From Sphaerisporangium viridialbum (GTDB lineage: Bacteria; Actinomycetota; Actinomycetes; Streptosporangiales; Streptosporangiaceae), in contig NZ_CP187232.1 in NCBI RefSeq assembly GCF_049674955.1, positions 62,001 through 126,000 of the forward strand: DNA of 64,000 bases, given 5' to 3'. Shown here piece by piece: positions 32,868-41,032 of the stretch (position 1 is its first letter; each line of letters begins with the position of its first letter). The notes under the pieces are model-generated. The model was not told the origin of the DNA, ran no database searches, and worked only from the letters and a program-made list of their open reading frames with translations. A program made the translations under genes and the position numbers.

Positions 32868-35147
32868 GTGGATCAGTATCCCAGGAGGCTGTTTCTTCGG
32901 CTCGGCGGTGTCGCCGCGGCCGGGGCGCTGATCCCGGCGACCGGAGTGCCGGCCCCGGCGGCGCACCCCGTCCGCACCGGGGATGATTCCTTCGCGCTGC
33001 TGCGCCGCCGGTGGCGGGAGGTGACGGCGGGGTCCGGGTTCGACGCCGGGGCCGAGCCGTACCGGACCCGGCTGGCGAAGCTGGGGGCGAGGGCGGCCGG
33101 ATATCGGGACACCATGGCGCCGGCCGGCGGGTCACTTTGGCCCGATCTGGCGTTCCCCTCGTTCGTCGCCACCCCGAGGCGGCTGCTGTCCATGGCCCGC
33201 GTGTACGTCCTGCCGGGCACCGGCCTGACCGGCGACGCGAAGCTGGCCGGGGCCGTCGCCACGGGCATCGACCACTACCGGCGGCAGGTGTACGCCGCGG
33301 ACGCCGACGAGGCCGGCAACTGGTGGCACTGGCAGATCGGCGTCCCCAAGGCGCTCCTTGACGCGGCAGTGCTGATCGGCCCGCACCTCACCGGCGGGCA
33401 GAGCCAGGCGCTACGGGAGGCGGTGGACCACTTCGTCCCCGAATGCCGTCTGGACGACTACAGCGGCACCAGCACCGGGGCCAACCGGGTCGACCTGTGC
33501 ATGGTGACGCTGCTGCGCGCCATGCTGGCGTCCGACCCGAGGAAGGCCGCGCTGGCCGTCTCGGCGCTCGCCCCGGTCTTCCCGTACGTCTCCGAGGGCG
33601 ACGGGTTCTACCGGGACGGCTCGTTCATCCAGCACACGTCCATCCCCTATCAGGGCGCGTACGGTGCCTCGCTGCTGTCCGGGCTGGCGACGCTGTTCGC
33701 GGTGCTGCGCGGCTCGCCGTGGGAGGTCACCCACCAGAACATCTTCGACATGGTGGAGAGGTCGTTCGCCCCGTTCGTCCACGACGGCTTCTGCATGGAC
33801 CTGGTCCGCGGCCGGGGGATCGCCAGGGAGCCGTACGGCGACCACAGGAGGGGACGCGAGATCGCCTCCTCGATCCTGCTGCTGGGGGACACCGCCTCCG
33901 CCGCCGAGCGGGCCCGCTGGCAGGGCATGGTCAAAGGATGGGCACTGCGGGACACCGCCAAGCCCATGCTCAAGGCGGCCGAGACCGGCGACCTGGCGTT
34001 CCACGCCCGCCTTGCCGCGATCATGGACGACGACGCGGTGCCCGCCGCCGGGGAACCCGTGGGGCACCGGCTGTTCCCGATGAGCGCCCGCGCCGTCCAC
34101 CGCAGGCCGGGATGGTGCGCCGGGCTCAGCATGGCGTCCTACCGCATCGGCCACTACGAGCACGGCAACGGCGAGAACCTCCGCGGCTGGCACACCGGCT
34201 CGGGGATGCTCTACTGGTGGGCCGAGGGCCACGGCGACCAGTATTCCGACTCCTTCTGGCCCACCGTCGACCCCTACCGCCTGCCCGGCACGACCGTCTC
34301 CACCAAGCGGCTGGCCGACGGCGCCGGCGAGGCGTGGGGCGGCACCTGCCCGCCGGGCCGGTGGGTGGGCGGCGCGACCGACGGCGTGTACGCGACGGTC
34401 GGCCAGCACCTGAACGGCTTCGAGAGCACGATGGAGGCCTTCAAGTCCTGGTTCTTCCTCGACGACGCGGTGGTGTGCCTCGGCGCCGCGATCACCGGTG
34501 AGGACGGCGTGCCGGTCGAGACCATCGTGGACAACCGCAGAACCGACGCGCCGCTCACGGTGGATCACGCGGCGGGCTGGGCGCATCTGGAGGGACATGG
34601 CGGCTATGTCGTGCCCGCCTGCCCCCGGCTGAACACGTCGCGCGAGAAACGCGCCGGCGGCTCAAGCTCGGTGACCCGGAACTATGTGACCCTCTGGCTG
34701 GACCACGGGGTCGACCCGAGCGAGGCGGGTTACGTCTACCTGCTCCTGCCGGGTGCGAGCCTGGCGACCACCCGGGCCCGTGCCGCCGATCTCGGCTGGG
34801 CGCGCGTGCTGGTCAACACCGGCCGTCAGCAGGGAGTCCACGTCCCGTCTCTCGGGATCACCGCCGTCAACTTCTGGAACGACGGAGCCGCGGGCGGCCT
34901 GGCCGCCTCCGCGCCGTGTGCCGTCCTCGTCAGGGAGACCGGCGACGGCACGGCGACGCTGACCGTGTCGGATCCCCGGCGCGACCTGAGCGAGCTGACC
35001 GTGACCTGGGACCGGCCCGTGACCGAACTCCTCCACGGGCACCCCCTCCTGACAAACGCCACAACCGGCCCGAGCCTCACCCTCACCTTCGGCCGCCTTT
35101 CGGACCGAGGCGGCAGCTCGCAAACGGTCACAGTACGACTGGGCTAA
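32868..35147 (+). CDS. Secreted polysaccharide lyase family 8 enzyme
   Basis: This is a 759-residue exported lyase of the hyaluronate/chondroitin/xanthan lyase family, which cleaves uronic-acid polysaccharides by beta-elimination. A twin-arginine-type signal (YPRRLFLRLGGVAAAGALIPATG) directs export. The alpha/alpha toroid carries Asn206 (TGANRVD), His256 (FIQHTSIPYQGAYG) and Tyr265. The spacings N-H 50 and H-Y 9 are the same as those in the catalytic triad of pneumococcal hyaluronate lyase (Asn349, His399, Tyr408). The Arg of the active site is expected in LVRGRGIAREP. The C-terminal half is the beta-sandwich super-barrel (LRGWHTGSGMLYWWAEG, then DDAVVCLGAAI). The exact polymer is unknown, and no sugar uptake genes are adjacent. 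Confidence 0.9.
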   Translation: MDQYPRRLFLRLGGVAAAGALIPATGVPAPAAHPVRTGDDSFALLRRRWREVTAGSGFDAGAEPYRTRLAKLGARAAGYRDTMAPAGGSLWPDLAFPSFVATPRRLLSMARVYVLPGTGLTGDAKLAGAVATGIDHYRRQVYAADADEAGNWWHWQIGVPKALLDAAVLIGPHLTGGQSQALREAVDHFVPECRLDDYSGTSTGANRVDLCMVTLLRAMLASDPRKAALAVSALAPVFPYVSEGDGFYRDGSFIQHTSIPYQGAYGASLLSGLATLFAVLRGSPWEVTHQNIFDMVERSFAPFVHDGFCMDLVRGRGIAREPYGDHRRGREIASSILLLGDTASAAERARWQGMVKGWALRDTAKPMLKAAETGDLAFHARLAAIMDDDAVPAAGEPVGHRLFPMSARAVHRRPGWCAGLSMASYRIGHYEHGNGENLRGWHTGSGMLYWWAEGHGDQYSDSFWPTVDPYRLPGTTVSTKRLADGAGEAWGGTCPPGRWVGGATDGVYATVGQHLNGFESTMEAFKSWFFLDDAVVCLGAAITGEDGVPVETIVDNRRTDAPLTVDHAAGWAHLEGHGGYVVPACPRLNTSREKRAGGSSSVTRNYVTLWLDHGVDPSEAGYVYLLLPGASLATTRARAADLGWARVLVNTGRQQGVHVPSLGITAVNFWNDGAAGGLAASAPCAVLVRETGDGTATLTVSDPRRDLSELTVTWDRPVTELLHGHPLLTNATTGPSLTLTFGRLSDRGGSSQTVTVRLG

Positions 35148-35237
35148 TGGGCTGAGCCGGCGTTTCACCCGCGGCGAGCCTGTCCGGCGCGCCGCCGAGC
35201 CCCCGTTTAGAGTGGGCGTATCCCGCCGATCATGGTC

Positions 35238-35304
35238 TTCGAGGAACGCTCAACGGTAGAACGGCTTACTTCGAGGAACGCTCGACCAGGACGGTAGAAC
35301 GGCT
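35238..35304 (+). repeat. Imperfect direct repeat before the LLM gene
   Basis: TTCGAGGAACGCTC followed by GGTAGAACGGCT occurs at 35238-35266 and again at 35270-35304; the second copy has a 6-bp insertion between the halves. The second copy ends one base before the start codon at 35306, so the ribosome-site region of that gene is itself part of the repeat. Confidence 0.7.
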
Positions 35305-35305
35305 C

Positions 35306-36157
35306 ATGAACGTAGGTCTTGGCCTGCCGATCGGCGAACCCGACTCGTTGGCGTCCTGGGCGCGTCGTGCCGAGGCCGGTCCCTTCAGCACCCTCGGCCT
35401 GCTCGATCGCATCGTGTACGACAACCCGGAGCCCCTGGTGACCCTGGCCGCCATCGCCGGGGCCACCTCGCGGATCCGGGTGATGACGGAAGTGCTGGTC
35501 GCGCCACTGCGTCAGACGGCCCTGCTCGCCAAGGAGACCGCGACACTCGATCGCGTCTCCGGCGGCCGGTTCACGCTCGGGGTCGGGGTGGGGGTCCGGG
35601 AGGACGACTTCAGGGCGGCTGGTGTGGAGTACCGGCGTCGCGGCCGTCGTCTCGACGAGCAGATGGCGACCCTGCGACGCGTCTGGTCGGGCGAGGCGTA
35701 CGGCGACGGCATCGGGCCGATCGGCCCCGCACCGGCTCGGCGAGGCGGCCCTGAGGTGCTGTTCGGCGGCTTCGTCCCGGCCACCGCCGATCGCATCGCC
35801 CGCTGGGGCGACGGGTTCCTCGGCGCGATGTTCTCGCCGGACGAGATGGGCCGCTTCTTCCGCACGGTCGAGAGATCGTGGCAGGTGGCCGGGCGTGCCG
35901 GTCGTCCGCGCCTGGTCGCCCAGGCCAACGTGGCACTCGGTCCAGAACCCGTCGTGGACGAGGCTCGCCGGGCCATCAGCGCGTACTACAACTTCATCGA
36001 CTACAGGGACAAGGTCGTCGCAGGGATGCTCACCACACCGGAGGCGATCCGTGGCTCCGTCACGGCCTTCACCGACGCCGGCGCCGACGAGGTGATGCTC
36101 TACTGCTGGTCCTCCGACATAGCCCAGATCGACCGCATCGCCGACATCTTGCCCTGA
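35306..36157 (+). CDS. LLM-class flavin/F420 oxidoreductase
   Basis: This is a 283-residue luciferase-like enzyme. Marks are the start MNVGLGLPIGEPDSLASWARRAE, the core TLAAIAGATSRIRVMTEVLVAPLRQTALLAKETATLDRVSGGRFTLGVGVGVREDDF, and PEVLFGGFVPATADRIARWGDGF. It differs from the gene at 26352 and belongs to another subgroup. ATG 35306 lacks a strong ribosome site, and the leader is part of a duplicated segment. The cofactor (FMN or F420) and substrate are not readable. Confidence 0.87.
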   Translation: MNVGLGLPIGEPDSLASWARRAEAGPFSTLGLLDRIVYDNPEPLVTLAAIAGATSRIRVMTEVLVAPLRQTALLAKETATLDRVSGGRFTLGVGVGVREDDFRAAGVEYRRRGRRLDEQMATLRRVWSGEAYGDGIGPIGPAPARRGGPEVLFGGFVPATADRIARWGDGFLGAMFSPDEMGRFFRTVERSWQVAGRAGRPRLVAQANVALGPEPVVDEARRAISAYYNFIDYRDKVVAGMLTTPEAIRGSVTAFTDAGADEVMLYCWSSDIAQIDRIADILP

Positions 36158-36208
36158 TCGTTCGTTGCCGGTCGGCCGATGTCGGCGAGGGCGGATTGAG
36201 GGGCCGTA

Positions 36209-36511
36209 CTAGGCCAGTTGGCGGAGGCGGGTGGGGACGCGCCAGATCTCCTGGTCGAGGGTGATGTCGAGGCGCAGGTCCTGGCGGTGGCGGCGCAGGC
36301 CGGGCACCTGGAAGCGGTCTTGGACGTCGAAGCGCCCGCGGCGCGGGTAGCCGAAGCCGATCGCGCCGGGCAGCACTCTCAGGTCATCTCGGTTGCCACA
36401 ACTCGGGCAGGTCCACGCGACGAGATCCATGCCGCGGTTGTAATCGTGGCACGCGGGAAAATATTCGTCCGGCTGGAATCTGGACTCACATGCGTAGCAC
36501 GGGATCAACAT
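36209..36511 (-). CDS. Small double-CxxC zinc-ribbon protein
   Basis: This 100-residue protein starts at ATG 36511 with AAGGAG 9 nt upstream. It has CYACESRFQPDEYFPACHDYNRG and then CPSCGNRDDLRVLPG: two CxxC pairs about 30 residues apart plus extra Cys and His, a zinc-ribbon arrangement. The remainder is basic (YPRRGRFDVQDRFQVPGLRRHRQDLRLDI). It is probably a nucleic-acid- or protein-binding accessory factor. I do not recognise a family. The SARP-type heptamer array lies about 155 bp upstream. Confidence 0.65.
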   Translation of the reverse strand: MLIPCYACESRFQPDEYFPACHDYNRGMDLVAWTCPSCGNRDDLRVLPGAIGFGYPRRGRFDVQDRFQVPGLRRHRQDLRLDITLDQEIWRVPTRLRQLA

Positions 36512-36665
36512 CGAGATCCGCTCCTTGGAACATTTCTGGTGCGGGTGGCGTACGCCCCAGTCGTATCTGTACCCGCTTACCCGCGGCTTGCGAACGACTT
36601 GAGTTCCCGGCGCTCCAGGTCATTGAATCACGGTTCTACCTGGTGCTTTGTCGTGCTTTTTGGGT

Positions 36666-36694
36666 GTTGATCGGGCGTTGATCAGATGTTGAAC
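36666..36694 (+). promoter_or_regulatory. SARP-type heptamer array, downstream copy
   Basis: Three heptamers GTTGATC (36666), GTTGATC (36677) and GTTGAAC (36688) repeat at exactly 11 bp. This is the heptamer-plus-4-bp geometry bound by AfsR/DnrI/RedD-type regulators. The flank after the last heptamer (GCCAGGCGGAAGGCTGTGG) resembles that of the array at 40159. A minus-strand zinc-ribbon gene lies to the left and a short plus-strand reading frame to the right. Confidence 0.65.
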
Positions 36695-36709
36695 GCCAGG
36701 CGGAAGGCT

Positions 36710-36841
36710 GTGGATGTGGGCACGGAGCTTGGGGGGTTCGAGATCCGTGTCGACGTCCGGCCGGTCGTCATCGTAAGGCGGCCGGCCGCCGCGAGGCGCC
36801 TCCGGCAAACACCGGGCCCCCTGGCGCCGAGCGGCGGCTAG
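36710..36841 (+). CDS. Possible small protein next to the SARP array
   Basis: A 43-codon frame opens at GTG 36710 (or GTG 36716), 15 nt after the last heptamer, and ends at TAG 36839-36841. The product starts VDVGTELGGFEIRVDVRPVV and ends in a basic Arg/Pro-rich tail. GGCGGAAGG just upstream could be a ribosome site. No family is recognised. Its only support is position, by analogy with afsS, the small gene activated by AfsR. It may be non-coding. Confidence 0.25.
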   Translation: MDVGTELGGFEIRVDVRPVVIVRRPAAARRLRQTPGPLAPSGG

Positions 36842-37019
36842 ACGACCGGCCGGGCATCTAGAAGCACTCAAAGCAAGCGCTCATCGGCATTTCCCGAATC
36901 ACTCATAAATAAAGGATTAATTCCTTAGTCCCCCATCGAACGGGACATGGTGACCATAAGTGATCAACCACGTGTGGATGACGCGATTGGACGACGACCC
37001 TTCCTACGGCGTCCGGGAG
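36842..37019. other. Gap between the small frame and the SARP gene end
   Basis: This 178-bp stretch holds no supported gene. Part is unusually AT-rich (about 36895-36960), with a weak inverted repeat AAGGA/TCCTT at 36912-36926 that could help end transcription of either neighbour. Confidence 0.4.
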
Positions 37020-40000
37020 CTAATCGCTGACCTGGTCGAGCTTCAGGAGGGCGCGCAGGTCCTCGGCCTCGGGGGAGCCGAGGCGGGTGAAGATGTCCAG
37101 GGCGCGTTTGAGGCAGTCGCCGCTCCGCCGGACACTGCCCAGCCCGGCGAGGGCCCGCCCTAGCACGGTCAGCGACAACGCCTCACCGTACGGATGACCG
37201 ATCTCCCTGCTCAGCGTGAGCGCCTGCTCGGCGTGCCGCGCCGCGTCCTGGTAGCGCCCGGCGGCGATGAAGGTCTCGGCCAGCCTGCAGCACACCCGCT
37301 GCTCCCACACCTTCTGGTTGCCGGCGCGGAAGAAGTCGAGGCACTCGGCGTGGTGGACGACCGCCTCGGTGAGCCGTCCCACCCGGGAGAGGACGATGCC
37401 GAGGTGGTAGCGCGCGCGTGCCGTGCCCGCCCCGCTGCCCAGCTCGGAGAAGATCGCCAGGCCGCGTTCGGCGGCGGCGATCGCCTCCTCGGGGTGGCCG
37501 AGCCCGAGATGGTCACGGGCGGAGTAGCTCGCCACGAGCGCCTCTCCGGCGGCGGCGCCGATCTCCCTGTACGCCTTGAGCGCGGAGTCGTACCAGGTCA
37601 GAGCCTCTTCGTGCCGCCGCTGCCGCCCGGCGACCACCGCGAGCGCGTTGAAGATCTCGCCGGTGACGATGCGGTCGCCGGTGGTCTCCGACAGCGCCAG
37701 GGCGGCGCGGAACTGCTCCTCGGCGTCGCTGAGCCGGTTGGCCCCGAACAGCACCCGCCCGAGGACGTACCTGCAGCGCAGCTCGCTGGACTTGTCGCCG
37801 ATGGCCTGCGCGGCCGACAGCACCGCGCCCGTACGGCCGGCGAACTCGCGGACGTACGCCCCCGACTCCAGCAGCGGCTCCATGGCGACGAGCAGGTCCG
37901 CGGCGGGCAGCAGGGTTTCGTGAGTCGGGACGATCTCGGCCATCTGCCCGATCGCGGCGAACAGCGCCTCGGCCTCGATGGTGAGCCAGGCCACGGCCTC
38001 GTCGGCGCCCCCGAAGCTCCGTCCCGTGATGCCCGTGGACACCAGGTGGTCGGAGATCACGCTGCCCTCGTACGCCAGCCGGTGCGCCGCCTGGGCCGAC
38101 GCCAGGTAGAACCCGAGCAGCCGCCGCAAGGCGAGGGCGCCGGCGCTCGGGTCCTCGCTCACCTCCGCCTGTTTGCGCGCGAAGAGCCGGAGCAGGTCGT
38201 GGAAGCGGTAGCGGCCGGGAGCGGGGGCCTCCAGCAGGCTGACGTCGACCAGGGACTCCAGCATGTCCTCGGTCTCGATCGTGCTCAGCGACAGCACCGC
38301 CGCGGCGGCCTGCACGGAGATGTCCGGGCCGTTCGGCAGCGAGAGCAACCGGAACGCCCGGGCCTGCCCTGGTTCGAGGTGGCCGTAGCCGAGCGCGAAG
38401 GTGGCGTCCACGGCGAGGTGGCCGATGCGCATCTCGTCCAGGCGGCGGCGCTCGTCGGCGAGCCGGGGCGAGAGGGAGGCGACCGTCCACGACGGCCTGG
38501 CCGCGAGCCTGGCGGCCACGATGCGGACGGCGAGCGGCAGGAATCCGCATATGGCCACCACGTCCATCGCGGCGGCGCGCTCGACGGCGACGCGCTCGGG
38601 ACCGGCGACGGCCGAGAACAGGCTCAGGGCCTCCTCGGGCTCCATGACCTCGAGGTCGAGCAGCCGGGCAGAGGGCAGGTCCGCCAGCTTGACGCGGCTC
38701 GTGATGATGGCCGCGCAGCCCGCCGTGCCCGGCAGGAGGTGCTCCACCTGCTCGGCGTCGCGGGCGTTGTCGAGCAGGACGATCATGCGCCGTTCGGCGA
38801 GCAGCGACCGGAACAGCGCGCCGCGCTCGGACAGCCCGTCGGGGATGACGTCGACGGGGATGCCGAGCGCGCGCAGGAACGCCGCGAGCACGGACTCGGG
38901 AGCCGTCGGCTCCTCGCCGTACCCGCGCAGGTCGGCGTAGAGCTGGCCGTCGGGGAACACCTCGTGCACGGAGTGCGCCACGTGCACGGCCAGGGTCGTC
39001 TTGCCGACCCCGCCGATGCCCGACACGGCCGCGACCGGCACGCCTTCGCTGCCGCTGACGCTGGTCAGCAGCGTGCGCAGCCGGTTGACGACCTCCCTGC
39101 GACCGGTGAAGTCGTTGACGGCGGCGGGGAGCTGCGCCGGGCGGGGCATCTCGTGGAGGACGTCGTGCTCGGCCTTGTCCGTGCCGGCACCGGCCGCCTC
39201 GCCCGGCCTGCCCGGGCCCCCGGGCTCCCCTTCGTCCCCGGCGCCCCGGGTGGCCGGCTCTCGGCGTACGGGCTCCGCGCGCGTCCACGCGAGCCGCGGA
39301 TCGGCGGCGAGGATGCGCTGGTGGAGGGACGCCAGCTCGTGTCCAGGGTCGATGCCGAGTTCTTCGACCAGCGCGTGCCGGGTGTCGGTGAACACGGTGA
39401 GCGCGTCCCCCTGCCGGCCGCACCGGTAGTAGGCGAGCATGAGCTGGCCGCGCAGGCGTTCCCTGAGCGGGTGCTCGGCCGTCAGCGAGATCAGCTCGGG
39501 GATGACGTCGGCGTGCCGTCCGAGCTCCAGGTCCAGCTCCATCAGGGTCTCGACGACGCCGATGCGGCGCTCGACCAGCCTGCCCCGCTGGCTCTCGGCG
39601 TACGGCCCGACGGCGCCGGCGAGCGGCTCGCCCGACCACAGCGCCAGCGCCTCGCGCACGGTCTCGGCGGCGCCCGCCAGGTCGCCCGCCCTGCGCTGCG
39701 TCTCGGCGTCGGCGGCGCGGCGCTCGAACACGGCCAGGTCGAGGGTGCCGGGCGCCAGCCGCAGGGCGTAGCCCCGCCCGACCGAGGTGAGCAGCTCGGG
39801 GCGCATGCGAGGCGAGCGGTCGGGCTCCAGCACGGCCCGCAGCCTGGAGACGTACGTGCGCAGCGCGCCCAGCGCCCGGGGCGGAGCGTCCTCCCCCCAG
39901 ACCGCGTCGATCATCTCCATCGGGGTCACCGCACGGCCCTCGCGGAGCAGCAGCATGGCCAGGATGGACCGTTGCAGAGGCGTGCCGAGCTCCACCTCCC

Positions 40001-40073
40001 GGCCGTCCAGCCACGCCTGGACTGGTCCGAGTACGGCGAAACGAAGGCCAGCCTCAGTGCCTTGACCAGCCAT
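37020..40073 (-). CDS. AfsR/SARP-family regulator with NB-ARC and TPR domains
   Basis: This is a 1017-residue transcriptional activator of the large SARP class that controls antibiotic and morphological genes in actinomycetes. Residues about 10-105 form an OmpR-type winged helix (LRFAVLGPVQAWLDGREVELGTPLQRSILAMLLL). About 105-255 is the bacterial transcriptional activator domain (LDLAVFERRAADAETQRRAGDL). A disordered linker follows, then an NB-ARC ATPase with P-loop GIGGVGKTTLA near 353 and LLDNARDAEQVEHLLPG. The C-terminal third is a TPR array (for example ARARYHLGIVLSRVGRLTEAVVHHAECLDFF). AGGAAA precedes ATG 40073. Heptamer arrays lie 86 bp upstream and 325 bp past its end, suggesting self- and neighbour-control. 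Confidence 0.94.
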   Translation of the reverse strand: MAGQGTEAGLRFAVLGPVQAWLDGREVELGTPLQRSILAMLLLREGRAVTPMEMIDAVWGEDAPPRALGALRTYVSRLRAVLEPDRSPRMRPELLTSVGRGYALRLAPGTLDLAVFERRAADAETQRRAGDLAGAAETVREALALWSGEPLAGAVGPYAESQRGRLVERRIGVVETLMELDLELGRHADVIPELISLTAEHPLRERLRGQLMLAYYRCGRQGDALTVFTDTRHALVEELGIDPGHELASLHQRILAADPRLAWTRAEPVRREPATRGAGDEGEPGGPGRPGEAAGAGTDKAEHDVLHEMPRPAQLPAAVNDFTGRREVVNRLRTLLTSVSGSEGVPVAAVSGIGGVGKTTLAVHVAHSVHEVFPDGQLYADLRGYGEEPTAPESVLAAFLRALGIPVDVIPDGLSERGALFRSLLAERRMIVLLDNARDAEQVEHLLPGTAGCAAIITSRVKLADLPSARLLDLEVMEPEEALSLFSAVAGPERVAVERAAAMDVVAICGFLPLAVRIVAARLAARPSWTVASLSPRLADERRRLDEMRIGHLAVDATFALGYGHLEPGQARAFRLLSLPNGPDISVQAAAAVLSLSTIETEDMLESLVDVSLLEAPAPGRYRFHDLLRLFARKQAEVSEDPSAGALALRRLLGFYLASAQAAHRLAYEGSVISDHLVSTGITGRSFGGADEAVAWLTIEAEALFAAIGQMAEIVPTHETLLPAADLLVAMEPLLESGAYVREFAGRTGAVLSAAQAIGDKSSELRCRYVLGRVLFGANRLSDAEEQFRAALALSETTGDRIVTGEIFNALAVVAGRQRRHEEALTWYDSALKAYREIGAAAGEALVASYSARDHLGLGHPEEAIAAAERGLAIFSELGSGAGTARARYHLGIVLSRVGRLTEAVVHHAECLDFFRAGNQKVWEQRVCCRLAETFIAAGRYQDAARHAEQALTLSREIGHPYGEALSLTVLGRALAGLGSVRRSGDCLKRALDIFTRLGSPEAEDLRALLKLDQVSD

Positions 40074-40158
40074 TTTCCTAATACCCCACCCTTAAACACA
40101 GTTTTATAGGCAAATGATAGTTCCCCAGATGCTTTCTGCCATATGCGAGTGCCTTGGC

Positions 40159-40199
40159 GTTAATCCGCGCGTTGATTCCCCGTTGATCTGGCGTTGAAC
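40159..40199 (+). promoter_or_regulatory. SARP-type heptamer array, upstream copy
   Basis: Heptamers GTTAATC (40159), GTTGATT (40171), GTTGATC (40182) and GTTGAAC (40193) repeat at 12, 11 and 11 bp. The last two plus flank (GCAAGACTCCATGCTGAGG) match the array at 36666. The array lies 86 bp before the SARP start and 238 bp before the divergent small secreted protein gene, so it could serve either. CATGCT about 8 bp after the last heptamer is a weak -10 candidate for rightward transcription. Confidence 0.7.
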
Positions 40200-40314
40200 G
40201 CAAGACTCCATGCTGAGGCCAGTTGAGCGTGGCCCCTGAGCGGGGGCGGTCACGTAAGACACCGGCCGTCGATGCCGGGTCGGGTGCTCGACCCCGATCC
40301 GGCGGGGCCGGCTC

Positions 40315-40362
40315 AAGCGCCTTGCAGGCGGAGGTAAGGCCGTTGTAAGCGCCCTGCAGGCG
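40315..40362 (+). repeat. Direct repeat in the leader of the secreted protein gene
   Basis: AAGCGCCTTGCAGGCG (40315-40330) and AAGCGCCCTGCAGGCG (40347-40362) are 16-bp copies with one mismatch, 32 bp apart (three helical turns). CTGCAG in the second is palindromic. They lie 75-122 bp before the start at 40437. Together with the array at 40159 they fill the 363-bp gap, which has no other gene. Confidence 0.6.
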
Positions 40363-40436
40363 ATGGGTTCTATCACTTGGACATAAGCCCCGGGCAGCCA
40401 GGAATCCGGGGAGCCCCTCATTTCAGGAGAACCATC

Positions 40437-40922
40437 ATGCGCCGCTCGATCCGCAACATGCTCGGTCTCGCCGCCGCCTCCGCCGTCCTCGTCGTCGGAA
40501 TTCCCGCCATGGCTTCCTCGGCCAGTGCGGCGACCACGACGAAGACCGCGTCCGCCTCCAGTCTCGATTTCGACGACTTCTGGGGCTACGACTACTCCAA
40601 GTACTTCAACGGCTCGCGCGCCAAGGCCAAGGGCCACGTCTACGAGGACAACGACGGCAGCTTCCACGTCGAGGGCAAGCTGTACGACAAGAACTCCCCG
40701 AACTGGCTCTGCGGCTACGTCCAGGTGAAGTTCGAGAACTCCGACGGCGACGACTCGACGTACTGGGCCAAGAAGTGCGGCTCCAGCGGCTACCGCTACT
40801 TCCACTTCTACGAGGACGACGTCGACAACATCCAGGTCCGGGTCTGCTACTACGACAACAGCCACGGCACGAAGAAGTACTGCGGCCGTTGGGACTACAT
40901 CTACGAGGCCGACGAGCAGTGA
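40437..40922 (+). CDS. Small secreted aromatic/acidic protein
   Basis: This is a 161-residue exported protein. The Sec signal MRRSIRNMLGLAAASAVLVVGIPAMASSASA is cleaved near residue 31. The mature part is rich in Tyr, Phe, Trp and Asp (SLDFDDFWGYDYSKYFNGS, RYFHFYEDDVDNIQVRVCYYDNS) and alternates polar and hydrophobic residues, suggesting a beta-sandwich. Four cysteines (WLCGYV, KKCGSS, VCYYD, YCGRW) could form two disulphides. AGGAG precedes ATG 40437. It has no recognised family. The adjoining SARP and its heptamer array make SARP control plausible. A terminator follows. Confidence 0.75.
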   Translation: MRRSIRNMLGLAAASAVLVVGIPAMASSASAATTTKTASASSLDFDDFWGYDYSKYFNGSRAKAKGHVYEDNDGSFHVEGKLYDKNSPNWLCGYVQVKFENSDGDDSTYWAKKCGSSGYRYFHFYEDDVDNIQVRVCYYDNSHGTKKYCGRWDYIYEADEQ

Positions 40923-40959
40923 TCCTCACCGCTGAACCCAAGGACCGATGAAAACAGGG

Positions 40960-40998
40960 CAGCCCGCCCGGAAGCCGCGAAGGCTACCGGGCGGGCTG
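40960..40998. terminator. Hairpin terminator after the small secreted protein gene
   Basis: CAGCCCGCCCGG at 40960-40971 pairs perfectly with CCGGGCGGGCTG at 40987-40998 across a 15-nt loop. It lies between the convergent secreted-protein and GNAT genes and may serve both. Confidence 0.8.
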
Positions 40999-41032
40999 TC
41001 TGTTCCATGGGTTCATCGAAGGTACGGGGGTC

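Noticed and set aside
36620..36871. An 83-codon minus-strand frame between the zinc-ribbon and SARP genes
   Set aside because: It has no ribosome site, poor composition and overlaps the heptamer array, which is better explained as regulatory DNA.
37194..40109. A 971-codon open frame on the plus strand opposite the SARP gene
   Set aside because: It is antisense to a protein with clear winged-helix, BTAD, P-loop and TPR motifs. Its composition (Arg, Gly, Ala, Asp runs) is the mirror of high-GC codon bias and it has no motif of its own.
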